Translations under genes and position numbers: made by a program
The notes under the pieces: generated by a model
Database searches by the model: none
What the model was told of the DNA's origin: nothing
What the model saw: the letters and a program-made list of their open reading frames with translations, nothing else
Assembly: GCF_018139145.2 (NCBI RefSeq)
Contig: NC_059478.1
Coordinates: forward strand, 32,983,001 to 33,047,000
Direction: 5' to 3'
From: Gymnogyps californianus
Taxonomy: Eukaryota > Chordata > Aves > Accipitriformes > Cathartidae
Length of the DNA: 64,000 bases
Shown: positions 49,001 through 58,374 of the stretch, piece after piece
Position numbering within the stretch: position 1 is the stretch's first letter
Layout of the letters: the number at the start of each line of letters is the position of its first letter

Positions 49001-49199
49001 CTGCTTGGGCAGCGCGGATAAAGAATGAAGATGGGCACTGACAAGAATAGCCTGGGAATACGCAGCTCCCTGCCTTGGGTCCCATAAGGATGAGTTTGTC
49101 ACAATAAATAAATAACAAGGGGATGGTCGGGGATAGAGATTAATTGGGTGACTGTACTACTGCCGATGGAGTCTCACCATATGGTGGACATAATCCTGC
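46075..49199. other. Intronic stretch with A21 run
   Basis: AT-rich, with an uninterrupted A21 at 48151-48171. A GA-rich purine segment lies at 48590-48640. No exon or transposon was seen. Confidence 0.5.
48151..48171 (+). repeat. A21 homopolymer
   Basis: Twenty-one consecutive As. There is no SINE body immediately upstream, so this is not obviously a retroposon tail. Confidence 0.9.
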
Positions 49200-49252
49200 T
49201 TTGCTGATGTTGGTTTACTCACCAGTGTAAAATTGCATAGAAGCAGACCTGG
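49200..49252. repeat. MITE-like relic fragment
   Basis: TTTACTCACCAGTGTAAAAT then TGCATAGAAGCAGACC resembles the TTACACCAGTGTAAAT...AGAGCAGAATC arm of the same family as 3024-3121. Confidence 0.5.
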
Positions 49253-49659
49253 AGACTTTGACCAAAGCTACCAGATCGGCTCATCACACAGTTTCATCTT
49301 CATTTGCCTTTATACATGAAGTCAGGCATTGCAAAAACAGCGATTTAGTCACCCCAAATACTGTTGTTGTTATTGTTAAACCGAGTTAGAAAATACTCTG
49401 GAGAGAAATGTAGAAATGATTTCTTGTTTTTCAAAATACCTAATAAGAAAAAAAAGGCAAGTGAAACAGAAGCTGAGAGTGACTGGAAATATCCCTTCTA
49501 GGTGACTTTGGATCCACTCTACCAAGTAATTTTCTACATAATGTAGTTGAAGGCTTCCTAAGCGGGCGCTGCCGTTGCCATTGTAATGGCTGTATTGGTG
49601 GGAATGATACTTTATTATCCAGAGCAGCAGCTTGAGAGCTCAGCCCCGTGCTTTTTACT
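49253..49659. other. Intronic stretch, nothing firm
   Basis: Contains CCATTGTAATGG (perfect 12-bp palindrome, about 49578-49589) and otherwise no recognisable feature. Confidence 0.5.
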
Positions 49660-49855
49660 CCTTTTAGTAACTGTGCCTCTGAAGGTAAATCACTTAACCT
49701 CTATGTGCCTCCTTCATCCCTGCGTAAAGTGGGCATAGTTATGCTCACCTTTCCCACAGAGGTATTGTAAAGCTTAGTTTAATGTTAATAAGATGTTTTA
49801 ATTTCCAGGATAAAAGGATGTTCTATAAATATACATTACAAGTAATAATAGTTTT
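49660..49855 (+). repeat. MIR/CORE-type SINE with sauropsid tail
   Basis: GTAAATCACTTAACCTCTAT, then GTGCCTCCTTCATCCCTGCG and TAAAGTGGGCATAGTTATGC is the MIR core. TCCAGGATAAAAGGATGTTC then TATAAATATACATTACAAGT is the matching 3' tail. Confidence 0.85.
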
Positions 49856-50954
49856 AATGTATGCCATTATTTTATAACAGTGCTTTTCTAGTTTTAGAAA
49901 TGTTTTAGTGGTTTTAAATTATTACAGAATCCGTTTTTGTTAATTAAAGATTGACATTCGGGCAAAATTTGTTGAATTGTTCTATAAATTCAGACACGTG
50001 TGCACTGAGCATGCCCAGAGCCGTGCTCACCTGCACTTTGGGATCATCAGTACGGCCCTTCGGCTTTTAAAACAACTCTTTGATGCATGTGCTCAGAAGT
50101 TTGATGGCTTCTAAATAGAATGGTTCAAATATTTCAAAGCACTTGAGATTCGTATAGTGTGAAGCAATTTAAAATTATTGTACTGCAATTAATTTTAAAT
50201 AACTGAGCACTGCATATGTCTAGAAACCCATACAGATCCAAATGGAAGCTCTCTAAAAATTGAAATGATTCAATAAATTTAAATCACTCTGAAGAAATGG
50301 ATATAAGTACTGTAAATCATTTTGTGAGGGGGATAAGCAAATTTTCTAGAAGTGAATCTGAGGGTAGAGACTCTAATTAGATTTTTTATTTTGGGGTTTA
50401 TGATGATGAAATGTAGGTTAATTTATATTTCCCAGGGATATGAGGGCAGCTCTTGTTGATCCATATGGTTTCTTGTAGCTCTTACATAGGCTGCTTTTTT
50501 TTTATTTCCCAAGATTACAGAAACTTAGCAATCCAACTTTGCACATATTTTTTTCCATTACAAATATCTTTCCCTCCAAATCTGTATAAAAAGACATGAG
50601 AAAAATATTGGTCCACAGCTAGAAATGCCAAGTATATTTTTAAATGCAGCTAAAAAAATACTGCAGAATTAAAACATTGTGCAGCATGGAAGCTAACATT
50701 TTGTGGAGCTGGGCTGCTCAATGAATATGAATTTTTAGATGCCTAAATCACTGATTCAGGTACAACCTGTATCTGTAGGTACCAAAGTGGATTACTGTCT
50801 GATAGCTGTTCGTTAGCTTAGAGCATGTTCTCTGTCCTTTCCTTACAGATGTATTAGGAAGATACTATCTAATGTAGGAAGGCTGGTAAAAATATTGATG
50901 CGAGACCTATTGGAAAGTAATGTCATTTCCATTGGCTTCAGCTCAGCTCCAGGA
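49856..50954. other. AT-rich intron with long inverted repeat
   Basis: 50140-50340 is repeat-free and AT-rich, containing ATTTAAAATTA (50167-50177) and its exact reverse complement TAATTTTAAAT (50190-50200). No exon was seen. Confidence 0.45.
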
Positions 50955-51450
50955 AAATCCGCGTGCCGGTTCCTCCTTCTGCCGCAGCGAAGCGCGGTTG
51001 TGTGCAGCTCTCCGCACCGTGCACTTAGCTCTAGGATTACAATTCTTCCCCAGTATCGGAGCCAGAAATTAGAAATTAGTGCTACCGCCGACACTTGCCT
51101 GACCCTTCCGTTTCACTGTTTCCCTAACAGCCACAGAAAAAATAGGACAGCGCAGTCCCTCTTCGTGCAAGTGCTCGGCACTTGCTGTTGGCACGCGTGC
51201 TTCCTCCGGAGACATTGCCACCTCTCGGCAAACGACTCGTGAGGGTCCGGTCGCCATCCCATGCCGGCAGCGAGGTGTCCCAGCTCCTCGGGGTGGGACA
51301 GAACCCTTCATGGCCGAGGGTGCCGCTCCGCCAAGCTAGTCGTTGCGGTCTGGGGAGAAAATTTATTTTTGAATTTGCTCCATGTCTGGTGGGCTCTTCC
51401 CAGGCAGAGGAGCCGCAGAAAGCGAGAGGGGCCCCTCTGCAGGGTCTTCC
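50955..51450. promoter_or_regulatory. CpG-rich patch
   Basis: High-GC section with several tens of CpGs by eye, for example AAATCCGCGTGCCGG, GCAGCGAAGCGCGG, GGCACGCGTGC and GGGTCCGGTCGCC. It lies 7 kb upstream of the coding exon. Open frames on both strands are composition-driven. It is a candidate intragenic CpG island. Confidence 0.4.
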
Positions 51451-52404
51451 TTAAGGCCTTACCTTACTTTTAGACAGTTGTCATTATCTTTGTCTAAAGG
51501 TCATGGCTAAATTGAATAAAAGGAAAGCTGTGTGTTCCTGTCGATGCACAATGGCAGTATTGACTTTCCTAATCCAGTTTGCTGAGGGGTGAGAGAATTA
51601 AATTAGATATCTAAGCACAGAAATTGAGAGCCTTTGAAAACAAAGATAAGGAGACAGCCTGTATTTTCCTTTTCCTGGGAGCTCTGGGCTCAAGATTTTG
51701 CAGGTGTGTCATCTGATCCATGGCTTGCATCGATCAAAACTGTGCCAATGCATATTTAATTAGCAAGGGGACCCTGGATGCATTATGGCCATCATCCCTA
51801 TATTGAATGGACTGTCAGACTTTCTGAATGCTTCCCCACCCCCCGCTTCGTTGTTTGGGGAGCTTCTGCATTTTGTCTGAGCAGCTAAAAGTTTCTTTGT
51901 TTTTAGCTGGTGATGCATACAGCACCACTGAGGAGAATACAAACAAGTAAAGTCCTAAAGTGTTTATTTTGTCTAGGAAAAAGGGCTGAACCAATTTCAG
52001 TCCTTTGGGTAACGGATTTTTGTATCTCTTGGAATTAAAAAAACACAGTCCATGATGTTTACTTTAAGAATATTTTATTATAACAAATAAAATCTGTGCT
52101 GTGGGATTTCTTAAGGAAGCCTTTGATGACAATTTGAATTAAGTCAAAATTAACGTTTGCTACTGCAAAGGAATAAATAGAAAATGTTCCAGAAATGAAT
52201 CAGTAAGCAGGAATCAAAGGCTGTAAACTGTTTTAAAAACAAACATTTAGAAGTGAATCAAATACTTGTTTGTAATATCAAGGAACAAATATGGGAATAC
52301 ACAGATTCCCCACATTCTAGGCTATCACACGATAGCAGTAAATCATTTATGGGCTTGTGAGAACAAAGAAAGTTGATTTAAAATGAAACCATTTTGATAC
52401 AGCT
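51451..52404. other. AT-rich intron, possibly conserved
   Basis: 52050-52400 has no repeat signature and has many TTTGAATTAAG-, ATTAACG- and AAACAAACA-type motifs next to the duplicated block. No gene was found. Confidence 0.4.
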
Positions 52405-52521
52405 TTAGGGTCTCGCAGCCTCACGGTGAAGTTTCATGTTCTTATTTCCTACGACGAGGAAAGTAATCAGGAATTTCAGCATCCAAAAAAAGTTAGCCGG
52501 GGAGTTGTGGAGATCTTTGTT

Positions 52522-52596
52522 TGCATCTACCTTGGTACAAAGCCGCCCCAGCAGACAGAGTGTTGCCTGATAAACAGATGTAATACACAAAGTCTG
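52522..52596. repeat. Direct duplication, copy 1
   Basis: Copy 1 contains GTTTGCAT at its left edge (52519-52526), GTACAAAGCCGCC, the shared 20-mer AGTGTTGCCTGATAAACAGA, then TGTAATACACAAAGTCTG. A CAACAG follows at 52611. Upstream, GCAGCCTCACGGTGAAGT also has a counterpart in copy 2, so the duplicated unit is probably about 260-290 bp. I do not recognise it as a known repeat family. Confidence 0.75.
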
Positions 52597-52739
52597 CTTA
52601 CAATACCGAGCAACAGACTGTGGGCACATGTTTTGGTCTCATTCAAACTCATCAGCATAGTCTAGCTAGCTGTTTTGTTGCTAGTCTACTTACGGGGTAG
52701 CTTAGTAGCGTCTTACTGGTGAAGTAACAAGGAGGGTTT

Positions 52740-52762
52740 TTGCCACAAAAGTTTTGTGGCAA
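52740..52762. repeat. Perfect 23-bp palindrome
   Basis: TTGCCACAAAA-G-TTTTGTGGCAA has 11-bp perfect arms around one base. Each arm contains a TGTGG/CCACA core similar to RUNX sites. It lies inside the second duplicate unit just upstream of the shared block. Confidence 0.75.
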
Positions 52763-52782
52763 GGGCTCATGGGAAAATCATT

Positions 52783-52867
52783 TGCATACATCTTGTTACA
52801 AAGGCTGACTACTTCCTGGCTTAGACAAAGTGTTGCCTGATAAACAGACTTAACACACAAATGTCTG
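52783..52867. repeat. Direct duplication, copy 2
   Basis: Copy 2 starts in a full octamer, ATTTGCAT (52780-52787), and has TTACAAAGGCTGACT, the same 20-mer, and CTTAACACACAAATGTCTG. CAACAG follows at 52879. Offsets to copy 1 are 261-271 bp across the block. About 10 extra bases lie in the middle relative to copy 1. Confidence 0.75.
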
Positions 52868-55800
52868 TCTGGAATAAACAACAGCAAGCTTTGATTTACA
52901 TTTCCATTATCAAAGATAATCTCTTTCCCAGTGTACAGGAATTAAGAGTCCTCGCCTTATAAAAAAAACCAGGCTGGCACCGCAGGGATTTTACCACTGC
53001 AGAACCTTATTCGAGAGCTGCAGGGATGGGGCGTACTGTACAGGGGGGGTATAAAATAAAACTGGAAACCTGGTACGGATATGTACATGTGTGACGGTGA
53101 GGTGTATGATAATGAAGCACTTTGAACTCCCTATAAAAGTTGAGTTGAAAGCGATGGCTGGAGTTAAATGGAGAGCCAGGCCTTCCTTAAAAGAAATAGT
53201 AGTAGCCACCAAAATAGCCATAAATAATAATTGTAGCATATATGGAGCAATCCCTACGTGTTTATATTATAATGTATAATGAAGGGAAAGTGAGTGTAAA
53301 AAAGCCTCAGTCCTGGTGCTGGTTTCTGTTTGTAAATCCCTTAAGCTCACCATGTAAGACTGTATATAAAGGAGCATGATTTAGATTTTTTTTTTAACGT
53401 ATATAAATCTTTGGTAGAATCCATGCCCAAAATTATAGATGAAAAATTTATTGCATGAACACAACCCAGCCATATAAATTTTTTATTACAAATAGGACTT
53501 TGAAACTTGAATAAAATAAGTCAGTTTATTATACAATATTCCCCCCCCCCCAAACATGATATGAATGGAAAATTTAACTTGTGCACTTCTGCGGGGCTTC
53601 TGCGAGGTGCTTGGCTGGCAGTGGAGGAGAGGGAGCCCGCTTTATTTAGCTGCAGAGCCGGCTCAGCATGGGCAGTGGCAGTGCAGCCTTGCTCATCTGG
53701 CATCGCTGGGTAATTTTTTTTCTCCACTATGCAGGGATCACCTTTACTGTTTAGAGGATAGATGCATCTGCACCTGAGTTAGCACGCTGGCTGCTAGCAA
53801 GGGCTCAGTTTCTGGTGGGGGCTGGCTCTACATAGGTAAAAAATAATCTTGACACCCGTTAATTCAGTTTGCGCAGACCAGCAGACAATAAGGCCGGTCC
53901 CTGTAGGTCACTGCCACCCAAGGCTGGATTCAGCACGCCCTGGAAAACACGACGTGTCGAGAAAGTGCGAGTACCCAAGAAAGCATCCCGTTTCTCTGAA
54001 GTCAGTTAGCCATGAAGTGGTTTAGCACTGGGAAGTGCCATGACACTCGAAGCGGGCTTTTTTGGTGGAGGAGCATAACAACTCTTCACCGTCTGTGTCA
54101 CGGTCTACAAAAAAGAACAACATTGTCAGTCTGTTGACATTGGTCCTGTCCACGGGCCAGACTTTCCTGGGAAGGTTTTATTCTTTCCAAACAATGGAGC
54201 GCTCCCTTCCAGCTCCGCGAGCCCTGCTTCCATGCAGCCGTCGTGCAGCCCGGCTGGAGCTGCGCTCCTGCTGCAGCTGAAAAGGAAAATTGCGTATTGA
54301 AAAGTCCAGAGCTTCCGTCCTGGAGCTGAAGGTCCCTGCCTGCCTATGGTTTGAGATCAGGCAGACCTGGGTCTTGGGCATAACGTCCTCAGTCGCACTG
54401 GGGTAGCATATGCTTAAAAAACAGATCCAAAGAGGAACAGAGAATAGAGACGTAGTAGGAAATGCTACTTCGGAAAAACTAGCCTGTTTTGTTGGGGGTT
54501 TTTTTGTTTATCCCTTAATCATAGTTGATTCTTGGAAGTAAAGAGTAAAACAGCTTTGACATGCTTTTTATCCTGTTTCCCCATTATTATGGTTGATACC
54601 AGATCCCCCTGAGCTTCTCTTATCCAGTAACCTTGACTCCAGTGTACATACTTATGTTAACTCCAGCTAGTTCAGGGTTAAAAATTCCAACCACTAACTT
54701 TTCTTTAACTAAAAAAGCCCCCAAATAAAACCCATTGTGCTATTCAAGGTTAAACTTCCTTAAATATAAAACTAGATTCCTTGGTGATTTTTTTTTTTTT
54801 TTAAATCAGCAATCTTAATAGTGGTTCCTCACTATAATATTTCCAACTCCATCTGAAATCATTTAAATCCTCCCCTTAATAACATGCACTTTATTGTAAT
54901 ATACAGATTCTTTGGCTTCCTACCAGCCTTAGCTTAAGGCACCAATGAAACTCGTTGCCGCAGGGGGCCGTGGATTCAAGAGGGGCTCGCATCTACTGTA
55001 TATTTTGTTTTGTATGTTTTCCAATGGCTCTAATTATTGCAGGTGGTAGAATTTAACTGGCAGTGTTGTTGCTAAAGAAAATAGGCATAAAGTGTATACT
55101 GTTTTGCAGAGTGGCTATCAAATATATAGAAAAGAGAAAATCAAATGAATTGTTAAACTGCTCTATAGTAAGTGATTTTATTGATTTAATGCAAATGCTT
55201 ATGAAAACGATCTTCCATTTATATCAATTATGTATGGGCAAAAATTAATTTATTCCTCCGGTCACCTGTTTGGCTAACTGACTCAGCGGGACAGACATTC
55301 CCCCTCCCGTTGTAGCCGAGCCCGCAAAACACTAAGCATTCAGAAAACTGGAATTTTAAAGTTTCCATGTGCAAAACAACAAAAAAGCCCCGACAGGAGT
55401 TACTGCCAACTGCTGAAAAAGCAGAGAGCGAGCGGTGGAGGCTGAGCAAGACTCTCTCGTCCTAGGCAAGACTGTAAAATACAACGGCTCTGATTTTGCC
55501 AATCCCTTAACCATGTGGCGGCACATTTGTATGTACCGGATCATCTGCGGCATCTGAATAAAATCAGGGAAGCAAAATTCTGCATATAAACATTTTGGCT
55601 AAGTGCCTTAACTCAGTCTTCTTATCTGGGGTTTCCACAAGATGCCACCTTGCATAACAATGCTGAGCATACGCTTGCCCAGTACATGTTTTCGGTAGCC
55701 TCCCGTGATCTCTACCGCCGTATAGATTGGTTTTCTACCTCGTCCTGCATTTTATTGCCCCGTGCCTCTCCATGAAGAATAGTGCTTAAAGGCTTTGTTG

Positions 55801-57714
55801 TCTTTTTTAGAAATTAATATTTAATTTCAGCAGAAGGGGTGGGTTACGGGAAAACAGAATTAGGAAAAATGTTATCACAGTAGCCAGAGTAATAAAAGAA
55901 GAAAGTTAAGATTCACTATGCAAACAAATGTCCTACGGCCAGTAGAGTCTCTCTTGTGCCACTACCTTTGGTGTTGGAAAAACAGCACTCAACACAAACA
56001 AAAGTACTTTGTTTCTCAAAATCCAGGAGCAGCTCCCGCTCTGTGTGCTGCCCACCGGCTGCAGGGCTGTGCTGGGGAGCGAAGGTGCCAGGCTGGAGGC
56101 TGAGAGCGCCAGTGCCGAGCCCAGCTCCTGCGCCTGCCACTGAGCCCTTGTCCCTTTCGCTGCTTCGCTGAATTGTTTAAAATGTTGAAAGGAAAAGATG
56201 CTTTGAGTCCCATATTTCTGCAGTAACTTTTTCAAATATATAGATTTTTTGTGGAATTCTGACCCTACTTTAAAAATAAAGCCCAAACGCTGATTGAACC
56301 ATGGCTTGCTGGAGGAAAAGAAAAACCTGAAAAATCAGCAGAAGCCTATAATGCCTGCCCTGTAAAATGAAATCTGTTGAATGTTGACTTTGAATGTTAA
56401 CTAAATATTTTACATTCCTAATATTTTACCTTTGTTTCTACCTTTGCGGTATCGGAAACATGAAACTTCTTGCCAAAATCTAGTGTCCAGAATATAACAG
56501 CACTGTGCATGTTACCCGGTAGTCTATCTGCTGTCACTGATTTGAGCTTCAGTTAAAGATAACTCAGAAGATCAATATTTAAAACAATTGCAGAAGTGAG
56601 AATATTTTTTTTCACTGAGCTTCATTGGAGAAATTATTAAAAATAATAAATACAAAAGAGAGGAAATGGATTCTGGACACACTGGGAAACATATCACTTT
56701 TTAGGAGAATTTCATTGATTTTAAATAGAAGTATCAGGAATGAAGCTTTCTTTGCTAAATATTCTGAATGTTTATATTCTGAAATTTATCAAAATTTGTT
56801 TTGTGAGCACTTTTTTTTACTTGTAGTTTTTAATTTATACAAGGTTGTCCTCTAAGCTTCTGAATGATACCTAATGCATACAGTCAGCAGGTAAAAAGAA
56901 ATTTGAATATTTAAAATAGGCATTTTCTTTATAGTGCTCTGCGGTAATTAAAATCTTCATTTGCTTAAAAGCAAGGAACCTTTTTAAAGCAATAAATTAG
57001 CATTGCTTGACCCAAGGTCACTAGTAGTACTGCTTCTTCCAGCGCTATTAATACCTCAAAGAAAAAGAAGGGGTGGTGTTATCACTCTGTTGCAATAGAA
57101 GTAAGATTTTCAATTTAATCACAGTTAAGTGTCATGACCTTTTGATCTTGCATTGACTTCTCACTGAAATGTGGTCAAATTTCAGACAGCTAATTCTAAA
57201 CTCTGCAAAGTCAAGGTGAAGTCAGAAAATAGGTTTGCCACGATTGGGGGTGGTTTTGATGCAGTAGCAAGTGGTTTCATTTCCTAAGTTTTGTTTCACA
57301 GCAAAAACTTTTTTAATGGGATCAATAAGTTACAGAACAATTTCGGAGGGGAAAAAAAAAGAAATCTTTTTCTATTTGTATTTATTGCGAAAACAGTAAT
57401 TTGAGGGATTTTTTTGAAAAATATTTTTCCACACAGGTAAACGGACCTTGTTTTCCAATTCATAGTGATAGAAATAATTAAGAAGGAAAATACTATTTGA
57501 CTAAAGCTCTACTAAGAATAAGTTTTGAACCAAAGAGCAATCATCTTCACGTAAAGTAGAGTTAATAATGTGTAAAAAATGCAAAACACTCATATTTACA
57601 CATATCCTTTTATAGGTCATTTTATTATTTTAGGGAAATAAATTGTGTTCATTGGAGAGTGTTAGCTGGGAGTTTGTAGGACCCATTATTTGCACAAGTT
57701 CTAAAGCAGTTCAT
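52868..57714. other. Intronic stretch with simple tracts
   Basis: Possible SINE tail GAAGCACTTTGAACTCCCTA near 53114-53133. C11 at 53541-53551 and T15 at 54788-54802. GC-richer parts at 54190-54280 and 56020-56160 keep several frames open without a recognisable protein. 56.6-57.6 kb is AT-rich. Confidence 0.5.
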
Positions 57715-57800
57715 GCAGTACCTGCTCTCATTTATACCACCGCAAATCAGGGACAACGCCGTACATTTCAGTATGTACGTACTGAAATGACGTACTACGT
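57715..57800. repeat. MITE-like relic with strong hairpin
   Basis: CCTGCTCTCATTTATACCAC then CGCAAATCAGGGACAACGCC is the arm of the TTACACC/GTGTAAATC family. It leads into CATTTCAGTA (57764-57773), six loop bases and TACTGAAATG (57780-57789), perfect 10-bp arms near the expected palindrome centre. Confidence 0.65.
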
Positions 57801-58268
57801 CCTCTCGTAGTTCTGTAACCACTGCGAAAGTATGACGAAAATCAGCTCTTCTATCAGTTTTGCAGATTTTGTTCCAGAAATGTGTAGACAACAATCTCCA
57901 CGACTTTGTAGTGTTGCTTAGTTACCTTTATATGCCTGCTTGAAAATACGTTTTGAGACTTTACTATGTGTTGGATTAAGGCTCTGGTTTGTATACAACA
58001 TAGAGGCTGCATTATAAAAAACATGTAGGAGAGTAGTTTAAATATGCCTTCTCTAAAAAGAAGGATTCTCAAAGCTTAATTTATGCTAACACACACCAAG
58101 CACTCTGTGTAGTGCCGTAAACAAGATTCCCTTTTTTTTCTAGCAAAAATATTACCTAGGCACAGGACTTTTGCATTATCATGTCCTAGTGCAACACTCC
58201 TGTCCTTAGTTTGTACTCTCAGCCTTTTGAGGAAGTCTGGCGCCTCTGATCTATTTTCCACAGCAGAC
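57801..58268. other. Intron immediately upstream of the exon
   Basis: AT-rich intron. No second exon or decoy 5' splice site of note was seen. Confidence 0.5.
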
Positions 58269-58302
58269 CCTGTAATTTTTGGCTGTATTTTATGTTTTTC
58301 AG
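58269..58302 (+). promoter_or_regulatory. NFIA: 3' splice site of the NFIA exon
   Basis: A T-rich polypyrimidine stretch (58276-58300) leads into CAG at 58300-58302. A plausible branch-point-like CTGTAAT lies about 30 bases upstream at 58270-58276. This fixes the 5' edge of the coding exon; the branch point is inferred. Confidence 0.88.
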
Positions 58303-58368
58303 ATTCAAGTCAATCTGAAAGTCCCAGCCAGCCAAGTGAAGCTGATATTAAGGACCAGCCAGAAAATG
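58303..58368 (+). CDS. NFIA: NFIA internal coding exon (probably exon 3), 66 nt
   Basis: Nuclear factor I A is a nuclear transcription factor that binds TTGGC(N5)GCCAA as a dimer and acts in glial, urinary-tract and haematopoietic development. The exon starts after a pyrimidine-rich acceptor ending TTTTTCAG and ends at a strong donor, AAAATG|GTAAGTTC. With one G carried over from the previous exon it reads DSSQSESPSQ, then PS, then EADIKDQPEN, and the last base G begins the next Gly codon. From memory this matches NFIA just C-terminal to the DNA-binding domain; NFIB and NFIC differ here (for example, as I recall, NFIB has QSGSPSQ). The segment is polar, Ser/Gln/Glu-rich and probably a disordered linker toward the transactivation region. 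It enters and leaves in phase 1 and its length is divisible by three, so skipping it would keep the frame. The start and end are set by the splice sites, not by Met or stop codons. The rest of the protein lies outside the window. Confidence 0.95.
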
Positions 58369-58374
58369 GTAAGT
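58366..58374 (+). promoter_or_regulatory. NFIA: 5' splice site of the NFIA exon
   Basis: The sequence ATG|GTAAGT matches the U1 donor consensus at every intronic position from +1 to +6. It leaves a phase-1 overhang (G) that would join a following exon beginning GN to make the Gly codon expected after ...QPEN. Confidence 0.92.

Larger units (their letters stand above)
1..58302 (+). other. NFIA: Large NFIA intron (probably intron 2), 3' part
   Basis: No other exon with coding similarity and matching splice sites is visible upstream of 58303. The conserved NFI DNA-binding domain exon (about 530 nt in vertebrate NFI genes) is absent from all frames, so this intron exceeds 58 kb here. Its interior is AT-rich, with interspersed CpG-rich patches, decayed SINEs and long repeat-poor stretches. 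That pattern is common in developmental transcription-factor introns that host many enhancers. The intron number is inferred from vertebrate NFIA gene structure. Confidence 0.85.

Noticed and set aside
52405..52887. Two minus-strand peptides sharing an SVYQATLCL segment, suggesting a small gene family
   Set aside because: The shared peptide is only the translation of the duplicated 20-mer region. The frames are short, gapped relative to each other and lack splice context.
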